Counted from the first letter of the stretch, positions 48,254 through 61,815 are shown. The stretch: 64,000 bases of DNA from Polyodon spathula (GCF_017654505.1 NC_054547.1:29706846-29770845); one strand, 5' to 3'. Numbers and translations: made by a program. Notes: generated by a model not told the origin, from the sequence alone.

Positions 48254-48674
48254 GTTAGCTACACACAAACCAAAAGACAGTAAACAAAACTCATATACAC
48301 ACAAGATGATAGATACCGGTAGCTAGCTAGCTAGCGAACGAAGGACATTGCTGTGAGGCACTGAGAAAGCCGAGGTCTGTGCGCGCCAAACACTGCTCCC
48401 ACTCTGCCAGCTACTAAAAAAAATCGCCCAGAGATAGAACACCTACAGTGTTCTACTCGTGTGTTCCATCTGTTCCATCCAATCACCTTCTTTGCATCAC
48501 CTCTGCCATACATGCATAGCTAAACACAACGTAACAAAAATAGCATATATCCCGGTCACCAATTTTTTTAAGACCTTTGAAAACTGTAAGTAAGACAATT
48601 TAAGACATGACAAGGCCTGAAATTTAGGAAAATTAATTTAAGACAATTTAAGACTTAAGGACTCGGACACCCTG

Positions 48675-49360
48675 TTTTTAAAACCCATAAAGTAAACGAC
48701 TCAAGCTAAGATTTACAATTTTAAAAAGGTAAATTATGAAGGAATGAAACAGAGACTAACAGAAGTAGAGATAAAATAGTCCAACAAAATATTCGGATAT
48801 ACAGTGAAAAGTGTTGAATTTAAATCAAGGGAAGTAATGTTAAAACTTGCATTAGTAAGACCTCATCTAGAATATTGTGTTCAGTTCTGGTCACCTCGCT
48901 ACAAAAAGGACATTGCTGCCTAGAAAGAGTGCAAGACCGACCAGAATTAATCCTGGTTTAAAAAGGCATGTCATACGCAGACAGGCTAAAATAATTACCT
49001 ATTCAGTCTTGAACAAAGAAGACTACACAGCGATCTGATTCAACATTCAAAATCCTAAAAGGTCTTGACAATGTCGACTAAAGGATCTTTTTAGACCTGA
49101 AAAAAAGAAACAAGGACCAGGGGCCACAAACGGAGATTGGATAAAGGGGCATACAGAACAGAAAATAGGAGGCACTTTTTTACACGAGAATTGTGGAAGT
49201 CTGGAACAAACCCCAGTAATGTTGTTGAAACCAACATCCTGCAATCCTTAAAGAAGCTGGTTGATGAGATTCTGGGATCAATAAGCTACTAACAAGCAAA
49301 ACGAGCAAGATGGGACGAATTGCCTCCTCTTGTTTGTAATCTTTCTTATGTTCTTAACTA
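48675..49360 (+). pseudogene. CR1-like ORF2 tail and 3' UTR
   Basis: After the hAT element the LINE frame resumes, then jumps to the C-terminal tail with [14 protein letters not shown] (about 48870-48912) and later, with indels, HNLRNWWKSGTNPSNVVET-like coding near 49180-49240. The end reads tgggacgaattgcctcctct then tttcttatgttctta, the usual 3' terminal wording of this LINE clade. Confidence 0.7.
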
Positions 49361-50089
49361 ACTAAATTAAACCCAACTACAAACCAATTCTTAAACTAAA
49401 CAGTTAATCTTTTAAAACATAGTTTATTGTACAGTGTTTTCCCAAAATGCCCTTTTTTAAACATTTAAAAGGATGCTCTCTTTTTTCTTCATAAACATAA
49501 CACTTTCTGTACCTCTGCCTGTTTCCTTGCTTTACACTACTTAAACTAATGAAAGAAAAAAAAATAATTTAAAAGGTTACTTCTGAGCAGTCCCATAGTT
49601 TTAAAGCTATCAATTATCTTCCCCCAACTATTTTTTTTTGTGCAGCCAAAAGCACTGTACTAGGGTCCTAAGAACAATTATTACTATAATTGCCAGGAAT
49701 AACCAATCCCAAAATATGTCGTTGGCCACTTCACAAGACCATCAAACCCTTGGCAGGACTTTGGCTTCTCTTTGAGAAAAGCTCACCTCCATTATGGCTT
49801 TGGGAGCTTTAAAGAGCTCTCTGCCTGAGTTTTCTTCACCTGAGAGTGGATGCCTGTAAATACACTTGATTCAGGAGCAAAAGGTAGTTATCATACCACC
49901 AGGCTTCGATTTCAAATCCATTGGCTTCAAGGGCAGGTAAATACATCTGAACAGTGTGAGTTGATGCGAAGCAAAAATCAGGGGTTGACTTACATCTAAT
50001 ATTACAATATAAAAATTCTGTGTGATTGCTCAGAATACACCACTGATATTGATCTACCTGCACTGCCCTTTCTACCTGTTGTAATGGGT
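49361..50089. other. Intron sequence, no feature recognised
   Basis: No element ends or exon are seen between the LINE 3' end and the solo LTR. Confidence 0.5.
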
Positions 50090-50712
50090 TGTGACAGAAA
50101 TACAATGATTCTTGGTTGTAAAACTCCCTCCCGACCTGTGAGGGTGCTAAGCAGTGAGAACAATATTCTTTGGACGGGATGGTCTGACAGTTCTTTGCCA
50201 TGGTCGAGAAGTTGGCAAGTCTGGAAGGTGGCGAGACTATGTAGCGAGAACGCATTGACCCGGAAGGTAGAGGTGATCACACTCTTTTACCAAGGGGTCA
50301 TTTGTGACAGCATAAAAAGGAGACTGTCTATTTGTTACGTGCTATCAATCACTAGACAGCTAACACATTCCGGAGCTGTCGCCAGAGGCCAGCACAAGCC
50401 CGGAACATCACTGCACTTGTATCACAAATAATTTCATTTGCAACACTAGCACTAATTCATGCACTAACAGACTTGTGGATGTGTTTTGTGTGGGTGTATA
50501 ATAAAAACAGGACTACTATTTGCGGGGCAACCAAGGTATTATAAATTAAGTAACACACACTGCTGTATTACTTACCTCCATTATTATTTACTGTTTGTTT
50601 TGCCGTCAGGCACTAGACATAAAATAAAACAAACCTTTTCACCTGGATTACAATTGTCTGTCTGTTCTTTTTATATCACATGCAACTGTACACTATCAAC
50701 CACTTTGCCACA
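50090..50712 (-). mobile_element. Solo LTR with 5-bp target duplication
   Basis: Read on the minus strand it begins TGTGGCAAAGTGGTTGATAG and ends in TTTCTGTCACA, the same terminal words (TGTGGCA...TGTCACA) as the LTR at 28829-29424. The flanks tgggt (left) and cgggt (right) match at 4 of 5. Length is 623 bp. A 139-codon minus-strand open frame (49836-50255) overlaps its edge and is judged to be chance. No internal retroelement region is nearby. Confidence 0.65.
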
Positions 50713-52846
50713 CGGGTACACTTGCATTTCTATTAAATTACTATTAAGAGAGACCACCACTTTACATCTGCATACCACGTGCGTATTTGTCTCATAGCAT
50801 CAGCTCTTATGTATCATACCACTCCAATTTCCATTCTGAACTTTCCAAGTTGCTTTTTCCATCCCATACAATCACAGTATTATTGTTATACACTACTCCA
50901 ATAGGCCTAGCCTTAACCTCCAATATATATTTATTATCAGGCGTAGCATTATGTACCAACATGCTTCCTTCTCTAACAAAAACAGGAGGTTTTGAATAAA
51001 CTATGAACAAGTTACAGTACTGAACAAGCAGGATGATCAACATTGCAGGTTATGAGTTATTTGAGTATTAAAACTTTTTTGTTGTTTTTACTTGCCAATA
51101 GTTTTACAACCCAACAGCAATTTAAACGCTGAAGCTTACAAAAACACAAACCTGCAATCAAATCCTAATTAAATTAAAAAAAAAAAGTTACCTGTACTTT
51201 TATTCTTTTACATCTTACTACAGATTTGCTTGTCGCATCGCACTACTAAAATAATATCTACATTTTAAGTAAAGCGACCGAATTACAATGCCTGCTACCC
51301 TGCACCCATTCATAATCATAAACAAAATGCCTTTTAGATGTAATTGGTATATTTGCTTTTGTCAAATCATCACATCCTGACAGCTTTAAAACTATGTTTA
51401 TACATTAATAGAATCATGTCTGAGCAACGTCATGCATGCCCATCAACAATCATCATGTCCCTCTGCCCCAAGAAGATTAAAATACCAGATCATCTGAATA
51501 CATGATTTAAATTAATGAGTCTTGTTAACTAAAACCAGTGTGGTTTAATTAATGCCCTCTCTTTTAAACAAGGCTTTTACTTTATTTCCCTCAAACACTC
51601 CTAAACCCAGTAAAAATAATGTAATTATTCTTTACTTCAATGTTTGATCTGCTAGATCAAACTCCATGGGTAAATCAATAAAAAGGTCACAGAAAGTAAA
51701 TAAACAAGTTGCAAAGATCAAAATTAAATCAGCTCTAATTCGTAAACAAACACTGCCTGCAATCTACATCCTATTACCACAGAAAAAGCAGAGTACACAC
51801 ACATACAGCAGACCACTCAATGTAACACTCATGTTTTATATAGGTTAAAAAAAATAAAAGTTTAAAATGAACAGTTTATCACAAACATACCCAAATGCCA
51901 TCTGAAAGTGCTACAGATAATGAGGTTGTGATAATACTTTGAAGAGGATCTGTGTTATTTCAAGGCGGTTACCACATTCACCATATAGTGTAGAGAAAGA
52001 TTAATGGACAATTAAGTGAATAAAAATAAAGATTTTGAATGAGGACCCTAAAAAAGGTCTGATAGTCATACAAGGTTCTCGACAGCAAGTTTGAAACCAC
52101 TTCACCTCCCTGTGCCTAGTATCAGTCATATTTTAGTTGTGTGTACATGAGTGACTGGTATTCCTTGGGCTGCATCTTTTGAAACATGATTCTGGTAATT
52201 GTTCTGTACAATCTGTTTTACAAGCAGCGCCTTCTGCTGAATGTTTCTATTAGAGCCTCTGTCCTCCTGTTTGTGGCATGCATGTTACATGATCAAGCTA
52301 AAAGAGCTGTCATTTGGCAAAATTAAATCAAACTAAACAGTGTATTGTCTCATCTCATAAATAAATAAGTCGTTCAGATAAAGAACAGTAATATGTATTC
52401 CAAACAGTTGTGAGATATTCAATCTTTTATTTCAAGGATTTATATATATATTTTTTTTTTAAATCCAAAAGTTCCACAATTTTACAATAATCCTTTTATA
52501 TGACTTCAGTTTTCCATAGATAGATTTTCATACAGTATGTAGGTTTTAAAATATAAAATGTGGGACACAGTACATGTCCAGTTTTACTTCCGATAAGTGG
52601 AAAAAAATGTTTGTTGTATATTCCTTAACTCTGGAACAACAGTGACAAAATAGGTTTTCCACTTATTCTTGCAAAAACACGTGTGATCAAGTCTAAGTTA
52701 CGTCTTTTAATGGTGCAACAACCATATATATCAGAACAACAACAAAAGCAAAACGCCACAATCACATGATCACAGTAAAGTTTATTAGAATATTTAAAAT
52801 GTGAGATGATGCACGTTATAATGTTTATTTGTTATTAATATATAAA
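50713..52846. other. Intron sequence, no feature recognised
   Basis: AT-rich, with no supported exon or element. Confidence 0.5.
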
Positions 52847-53338
52847 TGTCGGCGAACGTCGTGTTTTGTTTTGAAAGTGTATTCAGTTGTTTTTGTTTGT
52901 TTAACAACCTCGTGGTAATGTGTGGCGGTCGGCTAGTGTGTTGTTAAACTAGCCGGCAGTCACACATAATTAATAAACTCGTGCAGATTGTGGCCGAGGG
53001 GTAATTAAATAATTATGAACTAGTTAAACACCTCGGCCATGGTATTTAAACCCTGCAGGGTAGGTGTACAGAGGAGAGGAGAGATATTTAAACCAAGACT
53101 CCGAAGTGTCGTGAATGCTACTGCCCAGCCGGACCTGAGTGTTGTGTTTTTGTGTTTGACTTTGTTTTTGTTTAAATCTTTTATTTTGCTCTGTGAGCAT
53201 GGGTGTTTCTGTTCAACTTTTTAATTTATTTTTGTGTTCTTTAATAAACTGCACACGGCGCATCTTTTTTGCAACTGCAGTTACCTTTCTTGTTCTTCCT
53301 TCTGGCCTGAGGTCACCACAACACTATTTCCTGCCACA
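52847..53338 (+). mobile_element. LTR-like interspersed repeat, boundaries uncertain
   Basis: This locally GC-richer block starts tgtcggcgaacgtcgtg and ends ttcctgccaca. It has a TATA-like gatatttaaacc (about 53081-53093) and, about 150 bases later, aataaactgcac (53241-53252), an arrangement of promoter then poly(A) signal typical of an LTR. No convincing target duplication was found, so a different repeat type is possible. Confidence 0.45.
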
Positions 53339-54562
53339 AACCTATATTATTTTAACTACAAATACAATATAACTCACATGCAGAAACTACTACTATGAAG
53401 TAGGCTACGATTGAAAAAAAATATTGTGAACTTACCTAATATTTACCTAAGTTTTGTACACAAGTACATTCTGTGTATACATATTTTCCCCTTTTCTGTG
53501 GAATTATTACAGTAGCTGCCTTTTAGTCCACAAAACTGCAGATTTGCATTTTAAAAGGGTTATTAAAACTATTAATTTATTATTATTTTTTCATTTTTTT
53601 AGACCAGCTATGAGAATCAACATTACCATATTGGCAAAAATGCACATCCCCATCTAAACCTAATGGAACACAACCTTCTTTATGATTGGTGGAGAAACAG
53701 TAATCAAGTACTGGGAATGGACCACTTGCTAGTGCAGCTGTTCCAAAAAAACATTGATATAGGGTACAAAGTAAAATCTTATCGTTGGATGTTGAACTAT
53801 TCCAATTTACGCACACCATAACTCATGTAATAAGTCCATATACAAATTAATATTATCATCTTGAGGGCTAGAGAAAGCAGCTGTCTATCATGAATGTATA
53901 GGGAACCATATGGACAGCTGACCAAATGCTATGCTCTTGGTTGCTACAGTCATTTCTTTTTAATAAAAGCTCTGCTACAGATTGACAGCTGATTTGATCC
54001 AGTCAAAGTAACAGGTGTAAAAAGGAGCCATCAGTCACTACCCATCAAACTTGATTTTCATGATGGCCCATTTCAGTACTTCTTGAGCTCTTTGCATTTA
54101 CTCTTGTGACCAGCCATTAGGCAAGGTAGATAAGCCAGCTGTCAGCATGCAGTGTACAGGTACTGGGGGGGGGGGATATACATAGTACTGTGCAAAAGTT
54201 TTAGGCAGGTGTGAAAAAATGCTGTAAAGTAAGAATGCTTTCAAAAATAGACATGTTAATAGTTTATATTTATCAATTAACAAAATGCAAAGTGAGTGAA
54301 CAGAAGAAAAATCTAAATCAAATCCATATTTGGTGTGACCACCCTTTGCCTTCAAAACAGCATCAATTCTTCTAGGTACACTTGCACAAAGTCAGGGATT
54401 TTGTAGGCATATAGTCAGGTGTATGATTAAACAATTATACCAAACAGGTGCTAATGATCATCAATTCAATATGTAGGTTGAAACACAATCATTAACTGAA
54501 ACAGAAACAGCTGTGTAGGAGGAATAAAACTGGGTGAGGAACAGCCAAACTCAGCTAACAAG

Positions 54563-54850
54563 GTGAGGTTACTGAAGACAGTTTACTGTCAAAAGTCATA
54601 CACCATGGCAAGACTGAGCACAACAAGACACAAGGTAGTTATACTGCATCATCAAGGTCTCTCCCAGGCAGAAATTTCAAGGCAGACAGGGGTTTCCAGA
54701 TGTGATGTCCAAGCTCTTTTGAAGAAGCACAAAGAAACTGGCAATGTTGAGGACCATAGATGCAGTGGTCAGCTAAGGAAACTTACTGCAGCAGATGAAA
54801 AACACATCATGCTGACTTCCCTTCGCAATCGGAAGATGTCCAGCCCTTCG
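54563..54850 (+). pseudogene. Tc1 transposase N-terminus (left arm)
   Basis: The plus-strand frame MRLLKTVYCQKSYTMARLST leads into the paired helix-turn-helix region (HHQGLSQAEISRQTGVSRCD then LKKHKETGNVEDHR) and LTSLRNRKMS. After about 54848 the frame enters the inverted right arm, and the remaining residues to 55000 are antisense reading. Family members bind their terminal repeats with this region. Compared with the right arm, a few substitutions (GNVEDHRCSGQLRK) show separate decay. Confidence 0.8.
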
Positions 54851-54879
54851 GCGAACAAACTGCCTTCTGCTACAGCCAA

Positions 54880-55371
54880 ATATTTCAGTCCTGAGCATCT
54901 GCTGCCATTTCTGCACCCCAGTTCCTGTGTTTTCGTGCATAGTTGCTTGGCCTTGTTTCCACGTTGGAGGTATGGCTTTTTGGCCGCAAGTCTTCCATGA
55001 AGGCCACTTCTGACCAGACTTCTCCGGACAGTATATGGGTGTACCAGGGTCCCACTGTTTTCTGCCAATTCTGAGCTGATGGCACTGCTGGACATCTTCC
55101 GATTGCGAAGGGAAGTAAGCATGATGGGTCTTTCATCTGCTGCAGTAAGTTTCCTTGGCCGACCACTGTGCCTACGGTCCTCAACGTTGCCCGTTTCTTT
55201 GTGCTTCTTCAAAAGAGCTTGGACGGCACATCTGGAAACCCCTGTCTGCCTTGAAATTTCTGCCTGGGAGAGACCTTGATGATGCAGTATAACTACCTTG
55301 TGTCTTCTTGTTGTGCTCAGTCTTGCCATGGTGTATGACTTTTGACAGTAAACTGTCTTCAGTAACCTCAC
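54880..55371 (-). pseudogene. Tc1 transposase N-terminus (right arm)
   Basis: The minus-strand frame from 55371 carries the full bipartite DNA-binding region: HHQGLSQAEISRQTGVSRCA, GNVEDRRHSGRPRKLTAADE (with the GRPRK AT-hook-like motif), and then HPYTVRRSLVRSGLHGRLAA and KKPYLQRGNKAKQLCTK. A frame change precedes the 'HRNWG' region. The frame then runs into the left arm. The catalytic DDE core, which would begin soon after, is absent. Confidence 0.85.
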
Positions 55372-55741
55372 CTTGTTAGCTGAGTTTGGCTGTTCCTCAC
55401 CCAGTTTTATTCCTCCTACACAGCTGTTTCTGTTTCAGTTAATGATTGTGTTTCAACCTACATATTGAATTGATGATCATTAGCACCTGTTTGGTATAAT
55501 TGTTTAATCATACACCTGACTATATGCCTACAAAATCCCTGACTTTGTGCAAGTGTACCTAGAAGAATTGATGCTGTTTTGAAGGCAAAGGGTGGTCACA
55601 CCAAATATGGATTTGATTTAGATTTTTCTTCTGTTCACTCACTTTGCATTTTGTTAATTGATAATCTATTAACATGTCTATTTTTGAAAGCATTCTTTAC
55701 AGCATTTTTTCACACCTGCCTAAAACTTTTGCACAGTACTG

Positions 55742-56139
55742 TACATGTTAGCCATTCTGTTTTTATACACTGCATTATGCGACAGAAATTAATGAACCCA
55801 GCAAGAATTAAGAAGCCATTTTCACTTACCCGTTAAATATATAATAAGTACATTACAATTCACATTAGTCTTTTTTTTTGATTAATGAGGTGATATATAT
55901 GTTGTCATCATCATCAGTAACAAGACATCTTCAACTATAGTATTAGGTAGCATTACATGGCTTGGAAAAAAATAGTAGGACTACAGTGTACAGTACAGTC
56001 TCCCTCCCATGTGTTGTAGCGAAGCGGTTATTCTCCAAATAGTATGAATTCTACCCGATATAACCTTTTGACAGAACCCTGGCACTATGCACAAGAAAAT
56101 ACCAGACAGCAGCTGAAACACAGCAATAAGCCTACATGC
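55742..56139. other. Intron sequence, no feature recognised
   Basis: Nothing recognised between the fold-back element and the LTR-like repeat. Confidence 0.5.
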
Positions 56140-56616
56140 TGTAAATAAGCCTTGCGGTTGGGGTTGGTTTAGTCCTTTAAAATACAGACACAGACACAAG
56201 GTTAAAGGTTTAAGCGACGATGCGCTATTTTTAATAATAAAAACAAAACGAAAATGAAAACAAACACCTAGCTCTTATGAGCACTAACTAAACACGAGCA
56301 GGAACCTGCTCTAAATAAGCCAGACAGCTAAACTGTTTACCGGTTGAAAACAAAACAGTTTTCTTTACATTACACAAAAGGAACACAGTACCTTTCCGTG
56401 ACTGCTCGGCAGCAGGGTACACCTCCTGCTTCCTTCTACTCAGCCATCCTAAAGAGACTGGCTGCACCTCTTAAATACCCTGCACCTGGCTCTAATTTAC
56501 AATTTACAATTGCTTCCAGGTGCAGGGGATAATTAACAATCAATTAATTAAACAAAACATGCATACGCACATGTTTTATGCAGGGAGGATATTAACCCCC
56601 TCCCTGTTGTATTACA
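56140..56616 (-). mobile_element. LTR-like repeat, boundaries uncertain
   Basis: The minus strand begins TGTAATACAACAGGGAGGG. It holds a TATA-like ggtatttaagaggtg (about 56468-56482) and later AT-rich poly(A)-signal-like sequence, with an end near TTATTTACA. Flanking 4-mers (atgc/gtgc) match at 3 of 4, which is weak. It resembles a solo LTR in layout. Confidence 0.4.
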
Positions 56617-56899
56617 GTGCCAATAAAACATCTTCTGGAAACTGAATAACAGCATTAAGACAAAATATTATTGAAGCACCTCTATCCAGTTTGAAAAAAA
56701 TGAAATAGTACAATGTGGTTGAAAGAGCATCATGTGCGGTTTAATCTAGATTGTGAACATAAAATCTTGGATTGTTCACAAAAAATAGGAAAACAACCTA
56801 CCAAAATGAGTTCAACTTGGGACGCTAGCTACAAGCTTCAGTGAAAACTACACCTAAGAAGTCCCATGGGATCATGATGGCAGGGCAAACTTCCTCAAA

Positions 56900-57612
56900 T
56901 CTTAATCTTTTATCATCATGTGGCTATGTTTACTGTATGTGTGAAGCATACTGTACACCCCTCAGCATGTTGTTCCAGGAGGAAGCGTGATGGTCTGGGC
57001 TCTTTTGCTGGATCCAAAGTCAGAGAATTGCACAGAGTGAGTGGCACCCTGAACCAAAACGGCTACCACAGCATTTTGCAGCGCCATGCAATACCCTCTG
57101 GTATACGCCAAGTTAGTCAGGGGTTCATCCGACAGCAAGATAATGTCCCAGAACATACCTCTAGGCTATGTCAGAACTAACTTAGAAGAATAGAACAAGA
57201 CGGTAGGCTTCAAATCAAGGAATGGCCAGCACAGTCTCCAGACTTAAGCCACATCAAGCTGGTTTGGGATGAACTGGACAGAAGGGTGAAAGCAAAGCAA
57301 CCTACAAGTGGAACACATTTGTGGGAACTTCTGCAACAGTGTTGGAAAGAACTTTCTGAACAATATTTGATTTCCATTGTAGAAAGAATGCCATGAGTGT
57401 GTTCAGCTGTTATATCTGCAAAAGGTGGCTACTTTGAGTAAAAAATGTAGAATAAATTTTGTTAAACAAAACGATTCCATGATTTCTTTTTTTATCTCCA
57501 ATTGTTTATTTGTTCTATGCTTTAATTTCAGAGTACATTGAGACATTAAACTGCGTAAATTTCAATAAAAACTGGAAAAACGGAGGTGTTCTAAAACTTT
57601 TGACCAGTAGTG
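56900..57612 (+). mobile_element. 3' part of a Tc1/mariner element
   Basis: The plus strand carries the C-terminal half of a Tc1 transposase followed by a 3' end reading gaggtgttctaaaacttttg then accagtagtg (to about 57611), a standard Tc1 terminal repeat. The 5' half was not found; the homology fades upstream of about 56930. The terminus runs directly into a (TG)n(TA)n microsatellite. Confidence 0.75.
56940..57396 (+). pseudogene. Tc1 transposase C-terminal half
   Basis: The frame reads, after a small disruption of the 'VKHGGG' block near 56943-56980, GGSVMVWA..., GYHSILQRHAIPSGIRQ and FIRQQDNVPEHTS, a degenerate form of the 'QQDNDPKHTA' motif holding the second catalytic aspartate. Then come EWPAQSPDLSHIKLVWDELD (the third catalytic position in 'SPDLNPIENLWD') and WKELSEQYLISIVERMP before the stop at 57394-57396. 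An in-frame stop follows NYLRR, and substitutions replace the catalytic context, so it is inactive. Confidence 0.8.
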
Positions 57613-57623
57613 TGTGTGTGTGT

Positions 57624-57717
<94 letters not shown>
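57612..57717. repeat. (TG)n(TA)n microsatellite
   Basis: About 30 TG units with one interruption and then about 22 TA units abut the Tc1 end. Confidence 0.95.
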
Positions 57718-57722
<5 letters not shown>

Positions 57723-59706
57723 TTAATGGAAAGTAGTACACAAAATTATAAGCACATTACCATCTAAATTTAAATATATACATATTTTTTGCAAAATTAA
57801 TAGCATCAATGTTGTTGAGCCTTTTGGACGGTAGACTGAATTCAATAGGGAATGCTAGTGCTGATTCATCTGAATTAAAATCCAACTGAAATACTGTATT
57901 TTTAAAAGCTTCAGGAAGTTGTTCATATCCTTAAACCAATTAAGATATAAAATGGAATATAAGATGTTTAAAATGGAAAGCAGGTTTCAATAGGAAAACA
58001 CGCTCATATCCAGCTAAAAATAACTGAACTGTAAACAAACTGAAAGTTAAATAATATATGCCTTTGGATGAATATGAAGTACATATATCACTGCATGGAT
58101 GTCTAATAATTCTGGATTTAATAATACACACCATCTTGGTACTTATATAAAACTCTTGCGAGCATAGCGCTCCCCCTTTACAAGGCTGACCACTATAATG
58201 CATAATTGGTTATAAGGTGCATTGTGTCGATCTGTCTCATAGTGCCATTACAGTAGCACTTTGATACTCATAAGGCACAACACAAATAGATCTGGCTTCA
58301 AACTATGGCTACTGATGACAGCACTATAAAAGGAGAAACACAATATAATGCTTTTTTGGACATTTTATGATCATTTGTTACAGTTACAAGGGGCACAGTA
58401 CACTACATGCAGTAGTATTCTACATAGTATACTCAAGTTTTTTTAGTTATACAAACAAAGGAGGGTACAAGATGTGCATTCTGATTTATTTACTGTATCT
58501 CATTCTAAAAATAACACTATGGATAATAAACCCATGATAGTTCTATAGAAAGACTCAATTAATACCACTACTTCTCATAACATTTTTTCAACAGTGCAAT
58601 ATTCTGATCATTTATCTTCATTAGCAGGCTATTCCCTCCTTCCTGTGTCCAAAATAGTTAATGGATCCATTCTTTAAGCCAGTCGACATGATTAGTTATC
58701 ATTGACATTTGCTGATATCAACTCAACTTCTGCATATCAGTGGCTTGCTGTTAATGTTCCCTGTGGTACTCTTAATAAAAACAATACTGCACCCATCTGT
58801 TTCTTCGTCAGAAATCTGACAGGTTTCACATGGTGAAGTATCTTATAACTAACTGATGAGACAGCTGGGAAAACAGCAAGAATACAGAAAAATAAAAATG
58901 AAACAATAGTTTCCTATTCATTATTTTGTTGCTATGTTTATTACGGAATGTTATTTTCTGGTTTTGTTAATGGGCAAATGAACTGTTAATGCCAAAGAAG
59001 AATGAAACAGTACAGAAAAAAATGCATTTTTTATTACTAACAAGTTAGATTTGCAAATTAGATTTGCATAATTTTCACCTTCTTTTCTCTCTCAAGTGTA
59101 CTATGCATTAACTGCAGCTTACAAGCTTCACATTTCGCCATACCTCTACGTGCTTTGCCATGTTTTATTTTGGAATTCATAATGCTGGGAATAATTTAGG
59201 TCTTCCACGGGTGGCGTTTTGAGCCATTTTAAGTTTTCCTGTGGCCTGTTACTTGCACAAATCAAGCTCAGGTGTATCTTAAATCAAACACTAATGAAAA
59301 CTTTTAAAAGGGTGCTTCTACCAAACAGTAAAACTACCTATAATAATAAAAGTATTATACAACACCAGAAATTAGATTGCTAAAATGCCCCCCCCCCCAT
59401 TAAGGCTGGTTGTACACAATTCATGAAAATAAATAATAACTCCTACAAAATACAAATTTATAATATGCCTTCCTGTTTCAGATCAGCAGGTTCTAGAAGA
59501 GTATTCTGTTGCAACTAACATGAAATATATCATATCAAGACTGGTTTCCATAGGAACAAGCTATGATTAAAAGGGAAATCAGACTTTATACAGTGCTATA
59601 ATTTTTTTGTCCCCTTATTACTTCTTGGTAATAATGCAGTTTACTTTTTATAGAAAGGAACAAACAGCAAAGGGCATTGATATCTCTTTATTGTATGACA
59701 TCCTAC
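57718..59706. other. Intron sequence with a diverged repeat
   Basis: Positions 58163-58340 share ordered blocks with 2566-2755 (gctcccnctt.a.aaggc, actatggct, ctataaaaggag) and are probably another old copy of the same repeat. The rest is AT-rich and featureless. Confidence 0.35.
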
Positions 59707-59793
59707 CTGCATCTTCCGTTTCCTCCTCTTCATCTGCAGTATTGAGGACAGATTCTGGATCTCCTACATACTGCATGAGAATATTTTCTGTTC
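59707..59793 (-). CDS. Exon: acidic linker of the transporter-like gene
   Basis: This 87-nt minus-strand exon is bounded by an acceptor (ctttcag, 59800-59794) and a donor (gtagga from 59706). It starts in phase 1 and ends in phase 1, encoding about 28 residues including TENILMQYVGDPESVLNT and an acidic DEEETED run. The segment is hydrophilic and looks like a cytosolic or lumenal loop, or an N-terminal tail before the first visible membrane segment. It joins in frame to the exon at 39321-39453 across a 20.3-kb intron. The donor is non-optimal (gtag), so the exact end could shift by a few bases. Confidence 0.6.
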
Positions 59794-59863
59794 CTGAAAG
59801 CTTAAGGACCATAAAATTAATGAAAATGCATTTAACGTAAAGTTAATTAATAAACTGCATATA

Positions 59864-60020
59864 TCTTAACATATATAAAGAAGAAAGTTTGTCCGTCTGT
59901 CTGTTCCTTTATGCATTCGGACCCCGCAGCAGCCAGTGCAACCAAACACTTCATTTCTTTCATCCAGCGGAACGCCGAGGGCCTTGGACCAAATTTTGAC
60001 CCCCGGGGTACTTTATTTAG
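59864..60020 (+). mobile_element. Short Helitron-like copy
   Basis: It starts TCTTAACATATATAAAGAAG after an A and ends in TTAG followed by T, with the CCCCGGGG palindrome just upstream. The 5' 150 bases match 1717-1880 closely (gtctgttcctttatgcattc, accccgcag). It is an internally shortened copy of the same family, lying 70 bp upstream in transcript sense of the exon at 59707-59793. Confidence 0.55.
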
Positions 60021-60291
60021 TAACCCCATTGCTGGATCACTACAGTAGCCATGTATCTTTTATTCTGAACATCATGGTTCTGTAAGACGCATGGATAAAC
60101 ACCCTTCCTGCAATGACAGGATGCAAACTCTTACAGAGGTGCATATTAAAATGCTAGCATGAGTCTAACTGGGTTTGTGTTCAGGCATGCAGAATTGGTA
60201 TAATCCTTTCTTTACCTTACAAATGTTTGGTAAAGTGATAGAATTGTCATAATTCCACCAGAATCTTATTACTACATATCATATACACATT
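60021..60291. other. Intron sequence, no feature recognised
   Basis: Nothing recognised between the Helitron copy and the microsatellite. Confidence 0.5.

Positions 60292-61815
<1,524 letters not shown>

Larger units (their letters stand above)
46713..48674 (-). mobile_element. hAT-like element nested in the LINE
   Basis: The ends are CAGTGTATCTGCAGG at 46713 and, reverse-complemented, CAGGGTGTCCGAGTCC at 48674. They match in the CAGNGTNTCNG pattern of hAT termini. A ttttta repeat flanks both sides (46707-46712 and 48675-48680), consistent with a target duplication partly altered. Subterminal AT-rich blocks (ttaagac, agacctttt, aatttaagacca) occur near both ends. The minus strand holds remnants of an element-encoded protein, and the LINE frame resumes on the far side. 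A GA/CA microsatellite (47129-47165) lies in its left part. Confidence 0.75.
45490..49360 (+). mobile_element. CR1-like LINE, internally deleted and interrupted by a hAT element
   Basis: The plus strand carries an ORF1 with an esterase domain (45720-46529), the early part of ORF2 up to about 46712, a nested hAT element (46713-48674), and then resumed ORF2 (TTQAKIYNFKKVNYEGM at about 48688-48740). A jump follows to the C-terminal RT tail with [14 protein letters not shown] (48870-48912) and a 3' UTR ending near 49360. Roughly the endonuclease C-terminus and most of the RT are deleted. Most LINE copies are 5'-truncated, so a copy retaining both its 5' ORF1 and its 3' end is worth noting. Confidence 0.75.
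54183..55741. mobile_element. Fold-back Tc1/mariner element (two 5' halves in inverted orientation)
   Basis: The left arm begins TAGTACTGTGCAAAAGTTTT (first base altered) and the right arm ends in the inverted form followed by a TA target site (742-743 of the 55-kb block). Each arm holds the same terminal repeat, untranslated leader and start of a Tc1 transposase: left on the plus strand from 54563, right on the minus strand from 55371. The arms pair over about 660 bp. The right arm extends about 225 bp further, forming an unpaired loop around 54850-55075. No DDE catalytic domain remains. Confidence 0.85.

Noticed and set aside
49836..50255. 139-codon minus-strand open frame
   Set aside because: It overlaps the edge of the solo LTR at 50090-50712, has no recognisable motif and no phase-compatible splice context.
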